This document shows, piece after piece, positions 43,727 to 54,033 of a DNA stretch of 64,000 nucleotides. The DNA comes from Alphaproteobacteria bacterium (lineage in GTDB: Bacteria > Pseudomonadota > Alphaproteobacteria > Oceanibaculales > Oceanibaculaceae), in NCBI GenBank assembly GCA_018823745.1, contig JAHJHR010000012.1:682001-746000 (forward strand), given 5' to 3'. Positions within the stretch are counted from its first letter, which is position 1; each line of letters begins with the position of its first letter. Position numbers and translations under genes: made by a program. The notes beneath the pieces were generated by a model that was given only the letters and a program-made list of their open reading frames with translations, was not told where the DNA came from and ran no database searches.

Positions 43727-44250
43727 ATCCCGGAACCCGTCCGAGAAAGACGAAGCGGGCGGCGCCATAGCGGCGGTCGTCGAGCACAGTTAGGCCAGCG
43801 GGAAGGTCGTAGGCCTCGTCCTTCGCCAGTTCGATAACGATCAACACGTTGGCGGCGAGCCAGCCGGCGGCGTCGAGTGCCGCCAGTGCCGGCCAGGCAA
43901 TGCCGCTGCGATAGGGCGCGTCCATCAGCACGATATCGGCGTGGGGGCCAGTTGCCGGGCCGGGGCGTGTCGCATCGATGGCCAGAACCCGGCAGCGATT
44001 CTCGACCTTCAGATGCTCGATATTGTGGCGCAGGGCCGCCAGCGCCGCGCGGTCTTTTTCGATGAAGGCAGCCTGCGCGGCCCCGCGTGACAGCGCCTCC
44101 AGCCCCAGCGCCCCGGTGCCGGCGAAGACGTCGAGCACGGCGGAGTCAACCAGATCGATATCGAAACGACCGCCGGTCAGCGTATCGAACAGCGCCTGGC
44201 GCGCCCGGTCGGCGGTCGGCCGGGTGGTGTCGCCGGGCGGCGCCTCCAGC

Positions 44251-45140
<890 letters not shown>

Positions 45141-45144
<4 letters not shown>

Positions 45145-45854
45145 GACCGGCACGCCGCGATAAGCGCGTCGAAAATCTTCGAATCGCCGGTGCTGATGGA
45201 AAATTCCGGATGCCATTGCACGCCGATGCAGAATCGCCGCGACGAATCCTCGATGCCCTCGATCACGCCGTCCGGGGAATGGGCATTGACGGTGATATGG
45301 GCCGGCACATCCTTCACCGCCTGGTGATGCGCGCTGTTCACATGCAGCAGCGTTGCCCCGCAGATCGCGTGCAGCTGCGTGCCTTCCTTCACGGTGACAT
45401 GATGGCCCGGCTCGTCGCGCGGATTGGGCTGTTCATGCGCCAGCGCGCCCTCGATCTCGTCGGGGATGTGCTGGATCAGCGTGCCGCCCAGGGCGACCGC
45501 CATCAGCTGCTCGCCGCCGCAGATGCCCAGGATCGGCATGTCTCGTTCCAGCGCGCCCATCACCATGGCCAGCTCGAATTCGGTGCGGCGGTCCTTGGTG
45601 GTCACGCTGTCATGGCGCGACTTTGCGCCGAAGAGGGCAGGATCGACATCGAAGGCGCCGCCGGTCACCACCAGCCCGTCCAGCAGGTCGAGATACTGCG
45701 GCACAAGGGCAACCTCATGCGGCAGGACGAGCGGCAACCCGCCGGCCCGGGCCACGGCCGAGCAGTAATTCTGCCGGATCGCGTACCAGGGAAAATTGGA
45801 AAAGCCGCCGGGCTCTTCGGAATCGAGGGTCAGGCCGATAAGGGGCTGTTTCAT
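45141..45854 (-). CDS. PuuD-like gamma-glutamyl hydrolase (class I glutamine amidotransferase)
   Basis: A 237-residue stand-alone amidotransferase domain of the PuuD/peptidase C26 group. The nucleophile Cys lies in ILGICGGEQLMAVALGG and the catalytic His/Glu in QWHPEFS near the C terminus. Family members hydrolyse gamma-glutamyl-GABA in putrescine catabolism or related gamma-glutamyl compounds. No puu pathway gene is nearby; it is coupled to a pseudouridine synthase by a four-base overlap, probably by chance. Confidence 0.88.
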
Positions 45855-45959
45855 GCGGGCATCCTAGGGCATCGCGTTTCGGGCGGAGAGTAGGCGCAAG
45901 CGTGTTCGGGGGCAATGGCTGCGCTTGACGTGGCCGTGGGAGCGCGCCACCGTCGCGCC

Positions 45960-46412
45960 ATGCAGGAAGACAGTACGGATTTCATGGCCGCCGCTCTGGC
46001 GCTGGCGCAGCAGGCCGCAGAGGCAGGCGAGGTGCCGGTGGGCGCGGTGCTGGTGCGCGATGGCCAGATCATCGCCGGCGCCCATAACCGGGTCGAGACC
46101 GACCGTGACCCGACCGCCCATGCCGAAATGCTGGCGATCCGGGCGGCAAGCCGGCTGATCGGCGATGTCCGGCTGACCGGTTGCGATCTCTATGTAACGC
46201 TGGAGCCCTGCGCGATGTGCGCCCAGGCGATCAGCCTGGCGCGGCTGCGCCGGCTGTATTTCGCCGCCTATGATCCGAAGGGCGGGGCGGTCGAGCATGG
46301 CCCCCGGCTCTATACCCAGCCGACCTGCCACCATGCGCCGGATGTCTATGGCGGTATCGCCGAGGCGCCCGCTGCCGCCCTGCTGCGCGGGTTCTTCCTG
46401 GCCCGGCGCTAG
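45960..46412 (+). CDS. tadA: tRNA-specific adenosine deaminase TadA
   Basis: A 150-residue zinc deaminase that converts the wobble A34 of tRNA-Arg(ACG) to inosine. The zinc site is TAHAEMLAIR and LEPCAMCAQA. EVPVGAVLV near residue 24 and DPKGGAVEHG also match TadA. The ATG at 45960 gives the usual N terminus. It converges with the EAL gene and overlaps it by four bases. Confidence 0.95.
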   Translation: MQEDSTDFMAAALALAQQAAEAGEVPVGAVLVRDGQIIAGAHNRVETDRDPTAHAEMLAIRAASRLIGDVRLTGCDLYVTLEPCAMCAQAISLARLRRLYFAAYDPKGGAVEHGPRLYTQPTCHHAPDVYGGIAEAPAAALLRGFFLARR

Positions 46413-48289
46413 CTCTGCCCGCCGCCTGACGCGATGGCGCAGATTTTTTGCGGCGGCGCACTGGCGAAGGCAAGGCCGGAGGGGTCGCTCTTGGCCTGTT
46501 TCTTCAGCTTGGCGACCTGGTCCAGAACGGCGTCCGGGGTGTCGCCGCGCGTGCCTGCCGGCACATGCAGCACGGCAGCACTGCAGCCCATCAGCGGGAA
46601 ACGACGCTTCTCGCCCTGGCGGTCGGTGGCTTCGATATAACCCTGCTCACGTGCCTCGGGATCATAGAAGCTGGCGATATCCTGACGGAAGGTCGCCAGA
46701 AGGTCGCGCACCCACTCCGTCACCTCCTCGGCATCGCGATCGTCGAAGGCGGCAAAGAAATCATCGCCGCCGATATGCCCCAGGAAACCGTCGAACCGGC
46801 TTCTGCCCAGCTGCTTATGCATCAGTTCGGCGAAGAGCAGGATGGCCCGGTCGCCCTGGCGAAACCCATAGGCATCGTTGAACGGCTTGAAATTGTCGAA
46901 GTCGAAATAGACCAGCGTGCAGGCCCGTTCCGTACCGGTCAGGGCGTCGGCGATATAGGCGTGGATCGAGTTATTGCCCGGCAGCTTGGTCAGCGGATTC
47001 TGGTCGCGCGCCACGGCGATGTTCTTCTCGTTGATCAGGCGCAGCATCGAGGTGGTGGACAGAAACCCGACATAGCGCTGGTCGGCGACGATCAGGATGC
47101 CCTCGTTGTTTTCCGCCATGGCGAAGATTTCCAGAATCTTCGTCGTATCCTCGCTGGCCTCGGCAACCGGGCAGGGGGTGACGAAATCCCGCAGCGTCTT
47201 GCCATAGGCGCGGTTGTGGATCAGGTCGCGGCCATAGGGCGAGTAGATGTAATCCTTCAGCGCTTCCTCGCGCACAATGCCCAGCGGCTCGCCCTGCGGG
47301 TCGATGACCGGGAAGAAGGTGCGGTCCTTGTTCTTCCGGAAGGCCTCGAACACCTCGATCATGTCGGCGCCGACGACCAGAGGCTGGATGAATTCGATCT
47401 CCTGCGGGGTGTCCCGCGGCGTGCTGCGGGCCTTGCGGCGGTCGTTCAGGGTCAGCTGCGCGACATGCTCGTAGCGCGACTGCAAAGCCGTCAGCTCGGT
47501 CGTCGGCCGGGCGATGAAATAGCCCTGCGCCATGTCGCAGCCGATATCCCGGCAGGTGATCAGCTCCGCCTCGGTCTCGATGCCCTCGGCGATGACCATG
47601 ATCCCCAGCACATGGGCGAGATCGACGATGGTGGAAACAAACAGCTTCTTCTTCGGGTCACGCTCGATGCCGGTGATGAAGAAGCGGTCGATCTTGATAT
47701 TGTCCGGCTGATAATCGTAGAGCAGCTTCAGGCCGGAAAAGCCGGTGCCGAAATCATCGATGGCCAGCCGGTAGGATTGCGCCCGGTAGGCCTTCAGTAT
47801 CCGCATCGAATCGGCAATGTTGCTGGTGTCATGGCGCTCCGTCAGCTCGAAGCAGATCGAGCGCGGATCGATGCCATAGCGCTCCAGCACGGAGAGCGTC
47901 TGCTTGGGCTGGTAATCCGGGGATTCCAGCAAGCGGGGGTCGAGATTGAAGAACAGCTTGTTCTCGCGCATGAAAGGCAGCCGGGAGAATTTCTCGATGG
48001 CCTTCTCGCGCAGCAGGATATCCGCCTTGTGCAGCAGGTTTTCCTGATAGGCATGATCGAACAGATGCTGGATGGACGGAAAGCCCATTTTCTCGGAGCC
48101 GCGCAGCAGCGCCTCGAAGCCATAGCAACTGCCGGTGCGGATATTGACGATGGGCTGATAGGCGTAGTCGATCCGTTCCTGAAGGAAGGACAGGAAACGG
48201 GCGCCAGTGCTTTCCGCGCCGGTCGGTGTCGTGACCAGCGGAAGGCTCCCGATCCGATTGGCAGCGGTGTCGTCTTTCCCGAATGACAT
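46409..48289 (-). CDS. EAL-CBS-GGDEF cyclic-di-GMP protein
   Basis: A 626-residue soluble protein. The EAL domain (about 35-270) has all catalytic signatures: GFEALLR, FFNLDPRLL, CFELTER, IDDFGTGFSGL, DNIKIDRFF and VIAEGIETEAE, then QGYFIARP. Two CBS repeats (about 300-430) include MIEVFEAFRKNKDRTFFPVID. The C-terminal GGDEF domain (about 440-600) has FDNFKPFNDAYGF but its signature is HIGGDDFF, so Glu is replaced by Asp. It probably degrades cyclic-di-GMP, with CBS sensing adenine nucleotides. The upstream region is AT-rich and carries repeated sites. Confidence 0.88.
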   Translation of the reverse strand: MSFGKDDTAANRIGSLPLVTTPTGAESTGARFLSFLQERIDYAYQPIVNIRTGSCYGFEALLRGSEKMGFPSIQHLFDHAYQENLLHKADILLREKAIEKFSRLPFMRENKLFFNLDPRLLESPDYQPKQTLSVLERYGIDPRSICFELTERHDTSNIADSMRILKAYRAQSYRLAIDDFGTGFSGLKLLYDYQPDNIKIDRFFITGIERDPKKKLFVSTIVDLAHVLGIMVIAEGIETEAELITCRDIGCDMAQGYFIARPTTELTALQSRYEHVAQLTLNDRRKARSTPRDTPQEIEFIQPLVVGADMIEVFEAFRKNKDRTFFPVIDPQGEPLGIVREEALKDYIYSPYGRDLIHNRAYGKTLRDFVTPCPVAEASEDTTKILEIFAMAENNEGILIVADQRYVGFLSTTSMLRLINEKNIAVARDQNPLTKLPGNNSIHAYIADALTGTERACTLVYFDFDNFKPFNDAYGFRQGDRAILLFAELMHKQLGRSRFDGFLGHIGGDDFFAAFDDRDAEEVTEWVRDLLATFRQDIASFYDPEAREQGYIEATDRQGEKRRFPLMGCSAAVLHVPAGTRGDTPDAVLDQVAKLKKQAKSDPSGLAFASAPPQKICAIASGGGQS

Positions 48290-48391
48290 TCACACGACCC
48301 TAGGTTTCAAAACGACGTGCATGTGGCTTCTACAGCAGGAGGCCCACGCATGAAAAGCAAGACAGGGTCATGAAACAAAAAATTAATTTAT

Positions 48392-48464
48392 ATATGGTAA
48401 ATATTCAGATGCCTTAATGAAGGATTGCAGCTTAGGTTATATGGTTAATCTCAATTAACCATAT
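48392..48464. promoter_or_regulatory. Cluster of three ATATGGTWAAT sites in an AT-rich island
   Basis: ATATGGTAAAT at 48392-48402 (forward), ATATGGTTAAT at 48439-48449 (forward) and its reverse complement ATTAACCATAT at 48454-48464. The last two form a perfect 11-bp palindrome with loop CTCA. The island lies in the 180-base gap between the purD stop and the EAL gene start, both on the minus strand. It could be an operator for the EAL gene, a purD end hairpin, or both. Confidence 0.55.
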
Positions 48465-48469
48465 GCTCA

Positions 48470-49744
48470 TCATTTCTTCAGCGCGCGCCAGCCAATATCC
48501 CGTCGGCAGAATCCTTCCGCCCAGTCGATCCGGTCAATAGCGGCATAGGCTTTTTCTTGCGCAGCGGCAATATCCGCACCCAGCGCCGTCACCCCCAGCA
48601 CCCGGCCACCGATCGCCAGCAGGCGGCCAGCCTCGTCGCGGGCGGTACCAGCGTGAAAGATGACGCGCTCCGCCGTGTCGGGCAGGGCGTCCAGCCCCTT
48701 GATCTCGGTACCCTTTGCGTAGCTGCCGGGATAACCGGCGCTGGCCATGACGACGCATAGGGCGGGCCGGTCATGCCAGCGCAGGTCGAAATGGCCAAGC
48801 TGCCGGTCGGCGGTCGCCAGCAGGGCCGGCATCAGATCGCTTTTCAGGCGCATCATCAGCACCTGGCATTCGGGATCGCCGAAACGGACATTGTATTCGA
48901 TCAGCCTTGGCCCCGCCGATGTGATCATCAGCCCGGCATAGAGCACGCCGGTAAACGGCGTACCTTCCGCCTTCATGCCGGCGACGGTGGGGTGGATGAT
49001 CTCCGCCATGATCCGGGCGGCCAGCGCCTTGTCGACGATGGGGGCGGGGGAATAGGCGCCCATGCCGCCGGTATTCGGGCCGGTATCGCCGTCGCCGACG
49101 CGCTTGTGGTCCTGCGCATCGCCGAAGGGGATGGCGGTCTCGCCATCGGCCAGGGCGAAGAAGCTGGCTTCCTCGCCTTCCATGAATTCCTCGATCACCA
49201 GCTCTGCCCCGGCGGCACCGAAGGCCTTGTCGCCCATCATCATGTCGATGGCGTCCAGTGCTTCCGCCTCGGTCATGGCGACGACCACGCCCTTGCCGGC
49301 GGCCAGCCCATCAGCCTTCACCACGATGGGCGCACCCTGCCGGGCGACGAAGTCCTTCGCCTGCGCGATATCGGTGAAGCGGCCATAGGCGGCTGTCGGG
49401 ATGTTGTGGCGGGCGCAGAAATCCTTCATGAAGCCCTTGGAGCCTTCCAGCGCGGCGGCTGCCTTGCGCGGACCGAAGGATTTGATGCCCGCCTCGTCCA
49501 GCGCATCGACCAGCCCGGCGACCAGCGGCGCTTCCGGGCCGACGACAACGAAGTCGATGGCCTGTTCCGTGGCGAAGCCCACAATGCCCGCGATATCATC
49601 GGCGGCGATGGCGACGCATTCGGCAACCTGTGCGATGCCGGCATTGCCCGGCGCGCAATACAGCGCGTCGCACAGCGGCGAGGCCGCCAATGCCCAGGCC
49701 AGCGCATGTTCGCGACCGCCTGATCCGACCAGTAGAAGCTTCAT
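48470..49744 (-). CDS. purD: Phosphoribosylamine-glycine ligase PurD
   Basis: A 424-residue ATP-grasp enzyme that makes glycinamide ribonucleotide from phosphoribosylamine, glycine and ATP in purine synthesis. Markers: [79 protein letters not shown] and [12 protein letters not shown]. The ATG at 49744 is the standard start; a longer frame from 49822 overlaps the divergent xseA leader. Glycine is its substrate, as for the nearby gcv operon, but they are not co-regulated in sequence. Confidence 0.96.
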   Translation of the reverse strand: MKLLLVGSGGREHALAWALAASPLCDALYCAPGNAGIAQVAECVAIAADDIAGIVGFATEQAIDFVVVGPEAPLVAGLVDALDEAGIKSFGPRKAAAALEGSKGFMKDFCARHNIPTAAYGRFTDIAQAKDFVARQGAPIVVKADGLAAGKGVVVAMTEAEALDAIDMMMGDKAFGAAGAELVIEEFMEGEEASFFALADGETAIPFGDAQDHKRVGDGDTGPNTGGMGAYSPAPIVDKALAARIMAEIIHPTVAGMKAEGTPFTGVLYAGLMITSAGPRLIEYNVRFGDPECQVLMMRLKSDLMPALLATADRQLGHFDLRWHDRPALCVVMASAGYPGSYAKGTEIKGLDALPDTAERVIFHAGTARDEAGRLLAIGGRVLGVTALGADIAAAQEKAYAAIDRIDWAEGFCRRDIGWRALKK

Positions 49745-49801
49745 GCCTGTATCGCTCCCGCGCATTTCCCTTGCTGTGGCCGGTCTTGTATCATAGGCCG
49801 C

Positions 49802-51358
49802 ATGATGACTGACAGCCCTCAAGACTCCCCCACCAATGTCCCCGTCTTTTCCGTCGGCGAGTTATCGCAGGCGGTGAAGCGCACCATCGAAGGCACGTAC
49901 GAGCGGGTGCGCGTGCGCGGTGAGATTTCCGGCTTCAAACGCCATTCCTCCGGCCATCTCTATCTGTCGCTGAAAGATGACCAGGCGGTGCTGGCCAGCG
50001 TATGCTGGCGCGGCTCGGCGGCGCGGTTGTCAATCCAGCCCGAGGATGGGATGGAGGTGATCTGCGTCGGCCGGCTGACCACCTATCCCGGCCAGTCGAA
50101 ATACCAGCTGGTCATCGACCAGATGGAGCTGGCCGGCGAGGGCGCCCTGCTGAAGCTGCTGGAGGAGCGCAAGCGCAAGCTGGCCGGCGAGGGTCTGTTC
50201 GATGCCGAGCGCAAGCGCGCCATCCCCTATCTGCCGCGTATCATCGGCGTCGTCACCTCGCCGACCGGGGCGGTGATCCGCGATATTCTGCACCGGCTGT
50301 CCGACCGCTTTCCGCGCCATGTGCTGGTCTGGCCGGTGGCGGTGCAGGGCGAGACCTCGGCGGCGCAGGTCGCGGCCGCGATTCACGGCTTCAACGCGCT
50401 GCCGGAAGACGGGGCCGTGCCGCGCCCGGACGTGCTGATCGTCGCGCGTGGTGGCGGCAGCCTGGAAGACCTCTGGGGCTTCAACGAGGAGATCGTGGTG
50501 CGCGCCGTTGCCGACAGCGCCATCCCGGTGATCTCCGCCGTCGGGCATGAAACCGACACGACGCTGATCGATTTCGTTGCCGACCGCCGCGCCCCAACCC
50601 CCACCGCCGCTGCCGAAATGGCCGTGCCGGTACGCGCCGAGCTGGAACTGGCGGTGCGCAACGCCGATCTGCGGCTGTTGCAGGCGCTGTCGCGCGGGCT
50701 GGCCGACCGGCGCAAATATCTCGACGCGCTGGCGCGGGCGCTGATCGACCCGCAATCCCTGCTGGGCACTGCGGCGCAGCGGCTGGATGTGGCGACAGAG
50801 CGTCTCGGCAATGGCATCACCACCTATCTGCGCCAGCGAGCGGCGGATGCGGCGGCGCGGGCGGCGCGGCTGACCCACCCCCGGCATTTGCTGGTGGCGA
50901 AGACCCGCGAGCTTACGGCGCAGGACCGGGCGCTCGACCAGGCAATGGCCACGGTGCTGGAGCGCCAGCGGGGCCGGCAGGAGCGGCTGGCTGCCCGGCT
51001 GCGCCCACAACTGGTTGCGGCAGAGCTGCGCGACGGGAGAGAAAAGCTGGGCCGTGCGGCGGCCGATCTGGACGCGACACTGGCGCGCCGCCTGCGCACC
51101 GCTTCCGACCGGCTGGAGGCACGCGGCCGGCTGCTGGAAAGCTTCTCCTTCAAGAAGGTGCTGGAGCGCGGCTTCGTCGTCGTGCGCGATGCCGGGGAAC
51201 GGCCCATCACCCTGGCCTCGGCGACCGAGGCGGGTCAGGCGGTCGCTTTGGAATTCAGGGACGGCAAGGTCAGTGCCGTGGTCGGGGCCACCGCCGCAAA
51301 ACGGCCGGCACCGACAACCAGACCGACAAAACCGATGGATCAGGGAAGCCTGCTGTGA
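49802..51358 (+). CDS. xseA: Exodeoxyribonuclease VII large subunit
   Basis: A 518-residue subunit with an N-terminal OB fold ([24 protein letters not shown], about 40-65), the core ExoVII domain ([55 protein letters not shown]) and a long coiled-coil region, ending in [13 protein letters not shown]. It cleaves single-stranded DNA with XseB. It ends in GTGA overlap with the M23 peptidase gene. xseB is not adjacent. Confidence 0.95.
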   Translation: MMTDSPQDSPTNVPVFSVGELSQAVKRTIEGTYERVRVRGEISGFKRHSSGHLYLSLKDDQAVLASVCWRGSAARLSIQPEDGMEVICVGRLTTYPGQSKYQLVIDQMELAGEGALLKLLEERKRKLAGEGLFDAERKRAIPYLPRIIGVVTSPTGAVIRDILHRLSDRFPRHVLVWPVAVQGETSAAQVAAAIHGFNALPEDGAVPRPDVLIVARGGGSLEDLWGFNEEIVVRAVADSAIPVISAVGHETDTTLIDFVADRRAPTPTAAAEMAVPVRAELELAVRNADLRLLQALSRGLADRRKYLDALARALIDPQSLLGTAAQRLDVATERLGNGITTYLRQRAADAAARAARLTHPRHLLVAKTRELTAQDRALDQAMATVLERQRGRQERLAARLRPQLVAAELRDGREKLGRAAADLDATLARRLRTASDRLEARGRLLESFSFKKVLERGFVVVRDAGERPITLASATEAGQAVALEFRDGKVSAVVGATAAKRPAPTTRPTKPMDQGSLL

Positions 51359-52164
51359 AAACTCTGTTGATCCTGCTGCTGGCGCTTTTCGTCCCCTCCC
51401 TTGCCGGCGCGGCGGAGCTGACGCTGACCGGCAAGGCGACTCAGGGCGGCCTGCTGATCGGCCAGACCGAACCGGGCGCCAGCGTCGTCTTCGAGGGCCG
51501 CCGGATGCGGGTGACCGAGGATGGCCGTTTCCTGATCGGCTTCGGCCGCGATGCCGGGCCGGCCTCGGCGGTCGAGGTGACTCTGCGTTCCGGTGCGGTG
51601 ATCCGTCGCGAGATCACGGTCACCCCGAGGGAATTCGATATCCAGCGTATCGATGGCCTGCCGGAGAAGATGGTCACCCCACCCGCCGCGGTGCTGGCGC
51701 GCATCAAGGCGGATAACGAGGAAGTACGGCGGGTGCGCGAGACCGATCTGGCGGAGCCGCTGTTCTCCAGCGGTTTCGTCTGGCCGTCCATCGGGCGGAT
51801 CAGCGGGGTCTATGGCTCGCAGCGCATTCTGAATGGCCAGCCGCGTCAGCCGCATTACGGCATCGACATCGCCGCCCCCACGGGCAGCCCGGTCGTCGCC
51901 CCGGCTGATGGCGTGGTCACGATGGCGCATCCCGACATGTATTTTACCGGGGCGACCATCATCCTGGACCATGGCCATGGCCTCAGCTCGACCTTCCTGC
52001 ATCTGGACACGATCCAGGTGAAGCCGGGCGACCGGCTGCGCCAGGGACAGCCGATTGGTACGCTGGGAGCCAGCGGCCGGGCCACCGGCCCGCATCTGGA
52101 CTGGCGCATCAATTTGTTCGATATACGGATCGATCCGGCGCTGCTGGTCGGGCCGATGCCCTAG
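51355..52164 (+). CDS. M23 family metallopeptidase (LytM-type)
   Basis: A 269-residue exported protein with a signal peptide (LLILLLALFVPSLAGAAE). After an Ig-like N domain, the M23/LytM fold at about 150-265 has the zinc motif PHYGIDIAAPTGSPV, ILDHGHGLSSTFLHLD and GRATGPHLDWRIN, so it is probably an active endopeptidase of peptidoglycan crosslinks. The start is GTG, overlapping xseA by four bases. It converges with the acyltransferase gene, overlapping four bases. Confidence 0.9.
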   Translation: MKTLLILLLALFVPSLAGAAELTLTGKATQGGLLIGQTEPGASVVFEGRRMRVTEDGRFLIGFGRDAGPASAVEVTLRSGAVIRREITVTPREFDIQRIDGLPEKMVTPPAAVLARIKADNEEVRRVRETDLAEPLFSSGFVWPSIGRISGVYGSQRILNGQPRQPHYGIDIAAPTGSPVVAPADGVVTMAHPDMYFTGATIILDHGHGLSSTFLHLDTIQVKPGDRLRQGQPIGTLGASGRATGPHLDWRINLFDIRIDPALLVGPMP

Positions 52165-53060
52165 TCGCGCCAGCGCCGGTGCAGCCACAGCCATTGCGCG
52201 GGCTGATCGCGGACCCAGCGCTCGATGATCTGCGTGCAGGTTATGGTCAGGGCCTCGATATCGGCCTTGCGGTCGCCGCTATCGGGCAAAACCAAAGGCG
52301 GCTCGACGGTGATGCGGAAATGGCAGCCTTCCAGCCGCTCGACCCGCGCCGGGATCACCGGGCAGCGATAGCGCAGCGCGAAGGCGGCCAGCGCCGTGCC
52401 GGTCATGGCCGGGCGGCCGAAGAAATCGACCGGAATGCCCTCATTCATCTTCTGGTCGATCAGCAGCCCGACATGGCCCTGGGCACGCAGGGTCTCCAGA
52501 ATCGCCGTCGCCCCCTCGCGGCCCTTGGGCACCAGATTTCCCTCGATACCGCGCCGCCCCCAGAGGATCAGCTTCTCGATCAGCGGGTTGTTGGCGGCCC
52601 GATAGATCCGGGTCAGCGGCAGGCCGCGCTGTGTGGCGGCCAGCGAGATCAGCTCCCAATTGCCGATATGGCCGGAGAAGAAGAGCGCCGGCTTGCCATC
52701 CTCGCGCGCGGCATCGACATGCTCGATACCCTGCAGCTCGACGCGCTTTCCATCATAGATGGCGAGGTTCGGGAGATGCGGATATTCGCCGATCAGGCGG
52801 CCCAGATTGTCCCACATGCCGGTCAGCAGGGTGTCGATCTCGGCGGCGGATTTTTCCGGGAAGGCGCGTTCCAGATTGCGCCGGGCGCGCCGGCTGATCC
52901 CCACCCTTGTGCCGATATTCCGACCTAGCCAGCCGCCGAGCGCCGACGCCGTGTCGATCGGCAGCACCGCCATCAGCAGGTACAGCGGCGCGATGGCTGC
53001 CGCTTCCAGCGGGTGCACGATCCAGCGTTTCGTCCAGGGGCGGGGGGTCATGTCAGACAT
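52161..53060 (-). CDS. LpxL/HtrB-like lipid A acyltransferase
   Basis: A 299-residue membrane-associated acyltransferase. One N-terminal hydrophobic segment (EAAAIAPLYLLMAVLPIDTA), then the HxxxxE catalytic motif SGHIGNWELIS near residue 131, IYRAANNPLIEKL, VPKGREGA and IDQKMNEGIPVDFFGRPAMT, all of the lauroyl/myristoyl acyltransferase type. It adds a secondary acyl chain to lipid A. It ends the operon with lpxK, waaA, DUF374 and msbA. Confidence 0.9.
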   Translation of the reverse strand: MSDMTPRPWTKRWIVHPLEAAAIAPLYLLMAVLPIDTASALGGWLGRNIGTRVGISRRARRNLERAFPEKSAAEIDTLLTGMWDNLGRLIGEYPHLPNLAIYDGKRVELQGIEHVDAAREDGKPALFFSGHIGNWELISLAATQRGLPLTRIYRAANNPLIEKLILWGRRGIEGNLVPKGREGATAILETLRAQGHVGLLIDQKMNEGIPVDFFGRPAMTGTALAAFALRYRCPVIPARVERLEGCHFRITVEPPLVLPDSGDRKADIEALTITCTQIIERWVRDQPAQWLWLHRRWRD

Positions 53061-53064
53061 CGGA

Positions 53065-54033
53065 TCAGGTCAGGAGAAGAGAATCGAACAGCGGGGTCAG
53101 CCCGTCGGGGTCGTCCCAGACGAGCTGAATGTCGAGAACCTCAATTTGCCGCTTTTGTTCCGGCGGCAACCGCACCCAATCCTTGCGCGTGGTGATGGGC
53201 GCGGCCCCCTGCGACCGGGCGCGGCGGGCCAGTCTGTCGATTTCTGCCGGGTCATAGGGGTGGTGATCGGGATAGGCGATGGCCTCCACCAAAACCGCGT
53301 CGTTCTGGCGCAGGGTGGCGAAGAATTTCTCCGGCCGGCCGATGCCGGCGAAGGCCAGCAGGCGGCGGCCCTCAAGGGCCTGCCCGGCCAGCGGCTCTAG
53401 CCGGGCTGTCAGGACCGGCAGCCGACCGGCAAGGCTCTCGGCCGTTCCCGTCGCATCCTCCCCGACCAGGACCACGGCCTGCGCCCGGGCAAGGCCGTCC
53501 TCCACCGGCTCGCGCAGTGGCCCGGCCGGCAGCACACGCCCATTGCCGAAGCCATAGCCGCCATCGACGACGATCAGGCTGACGGTCTTTTCCAGCCCTG
53601 GATTCTGGAACCCGTCATCAAGAATAAGCGCCGGCGCCCCCGCTTCTATGGCGGCCTTTGCGCCGGCGGCGCGGTCACGGGCGATCCAGGCCGGGGCCTG
53701 CGCGGCCAGCAGCAGAGGCTCATCGCCGACATCGGCGGCGCTGTGGCGGTCCGGATCGACGCGCAGCGGCCCGGACAGTCTTCCGCCATGGCCCCGGCTG
53801 AGGAAATGGGCAGCGAGTCCCCGGTCGTTCAGATAGTGCTGGATCGCCAATGCCACGGGCGTCTTGCCCGCACCGCCGGCCACCAGATTGCCGACACAGA
53901 TGACCGGCACCGGGGCCGTCCAGCCCGGCTTGCGCTGCCGCGCGCGCGCCGCCAGCGCATAGGCGCCGGCCAGCGGCGCCAGCAAAGCTGCCTGCCAGCC
54001 GGCATCGCGGCCCCAGAACTCAGGCGCGCGCAT
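53065..54033 (-). CDS. lpxK: Tetraacyldisaccharide 4'-kinase
   Basis: A 322-residue inner-membrane kinase that phosphorylates the 4' position of the lipid A disaccharide. Features: N-terminal APEFWGRDAGWQAALLAPL helix, the P-loop GNLVAGGAGKTPVALAIQ, LSRGHGG, VGDEPLLLA, LILDDGFQNP and CFAGIGRP-like AFAGIGRPEKFF. Its start overlaps the 3' end of waaA by 14 bases. Confidence 0.94.
   Translation of the reverse strand: MRAPEFWGRDAGWQAALLAPLAGAYALAARARQRKPGWTAPVPVICVGNLVAGGAGKTPVALAIQHYLNDRGLAAHFLSRGHGGRLSGPLRVDPDRHSAADVGDEPLLLAAQAPAWIARDRAAGAKAAIEAGAPALILDDGFQNPGLEKTVSLIVVDGGYGFGNGRVLPAGPLREPVEDGLARAQAVVLVGEDATGTAESLAGRLPVLTARLEPLAGQALEGRRLLAFAGIGRPEKFFATLRQNDAVLVEAIAYPDHHPYDPAEIDRLARRARSQGAAPITTRKDWVRLPPEQKRQIEVLDIQLVWDDPDGLTPLFDSLLLT

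Noticed and set aside
46448..48286. 612-codon plus-strand frame across the EAL gene
   Set aside because: It is antisense to an EAL-CBS-GGDEF protein carrying catalytic motifs.
48443..48460. CtrA binding site TTAA-N7-TTAA
   Set aside because: The palindrome has TTAA-N6-TTAA, one base short of the consensus.
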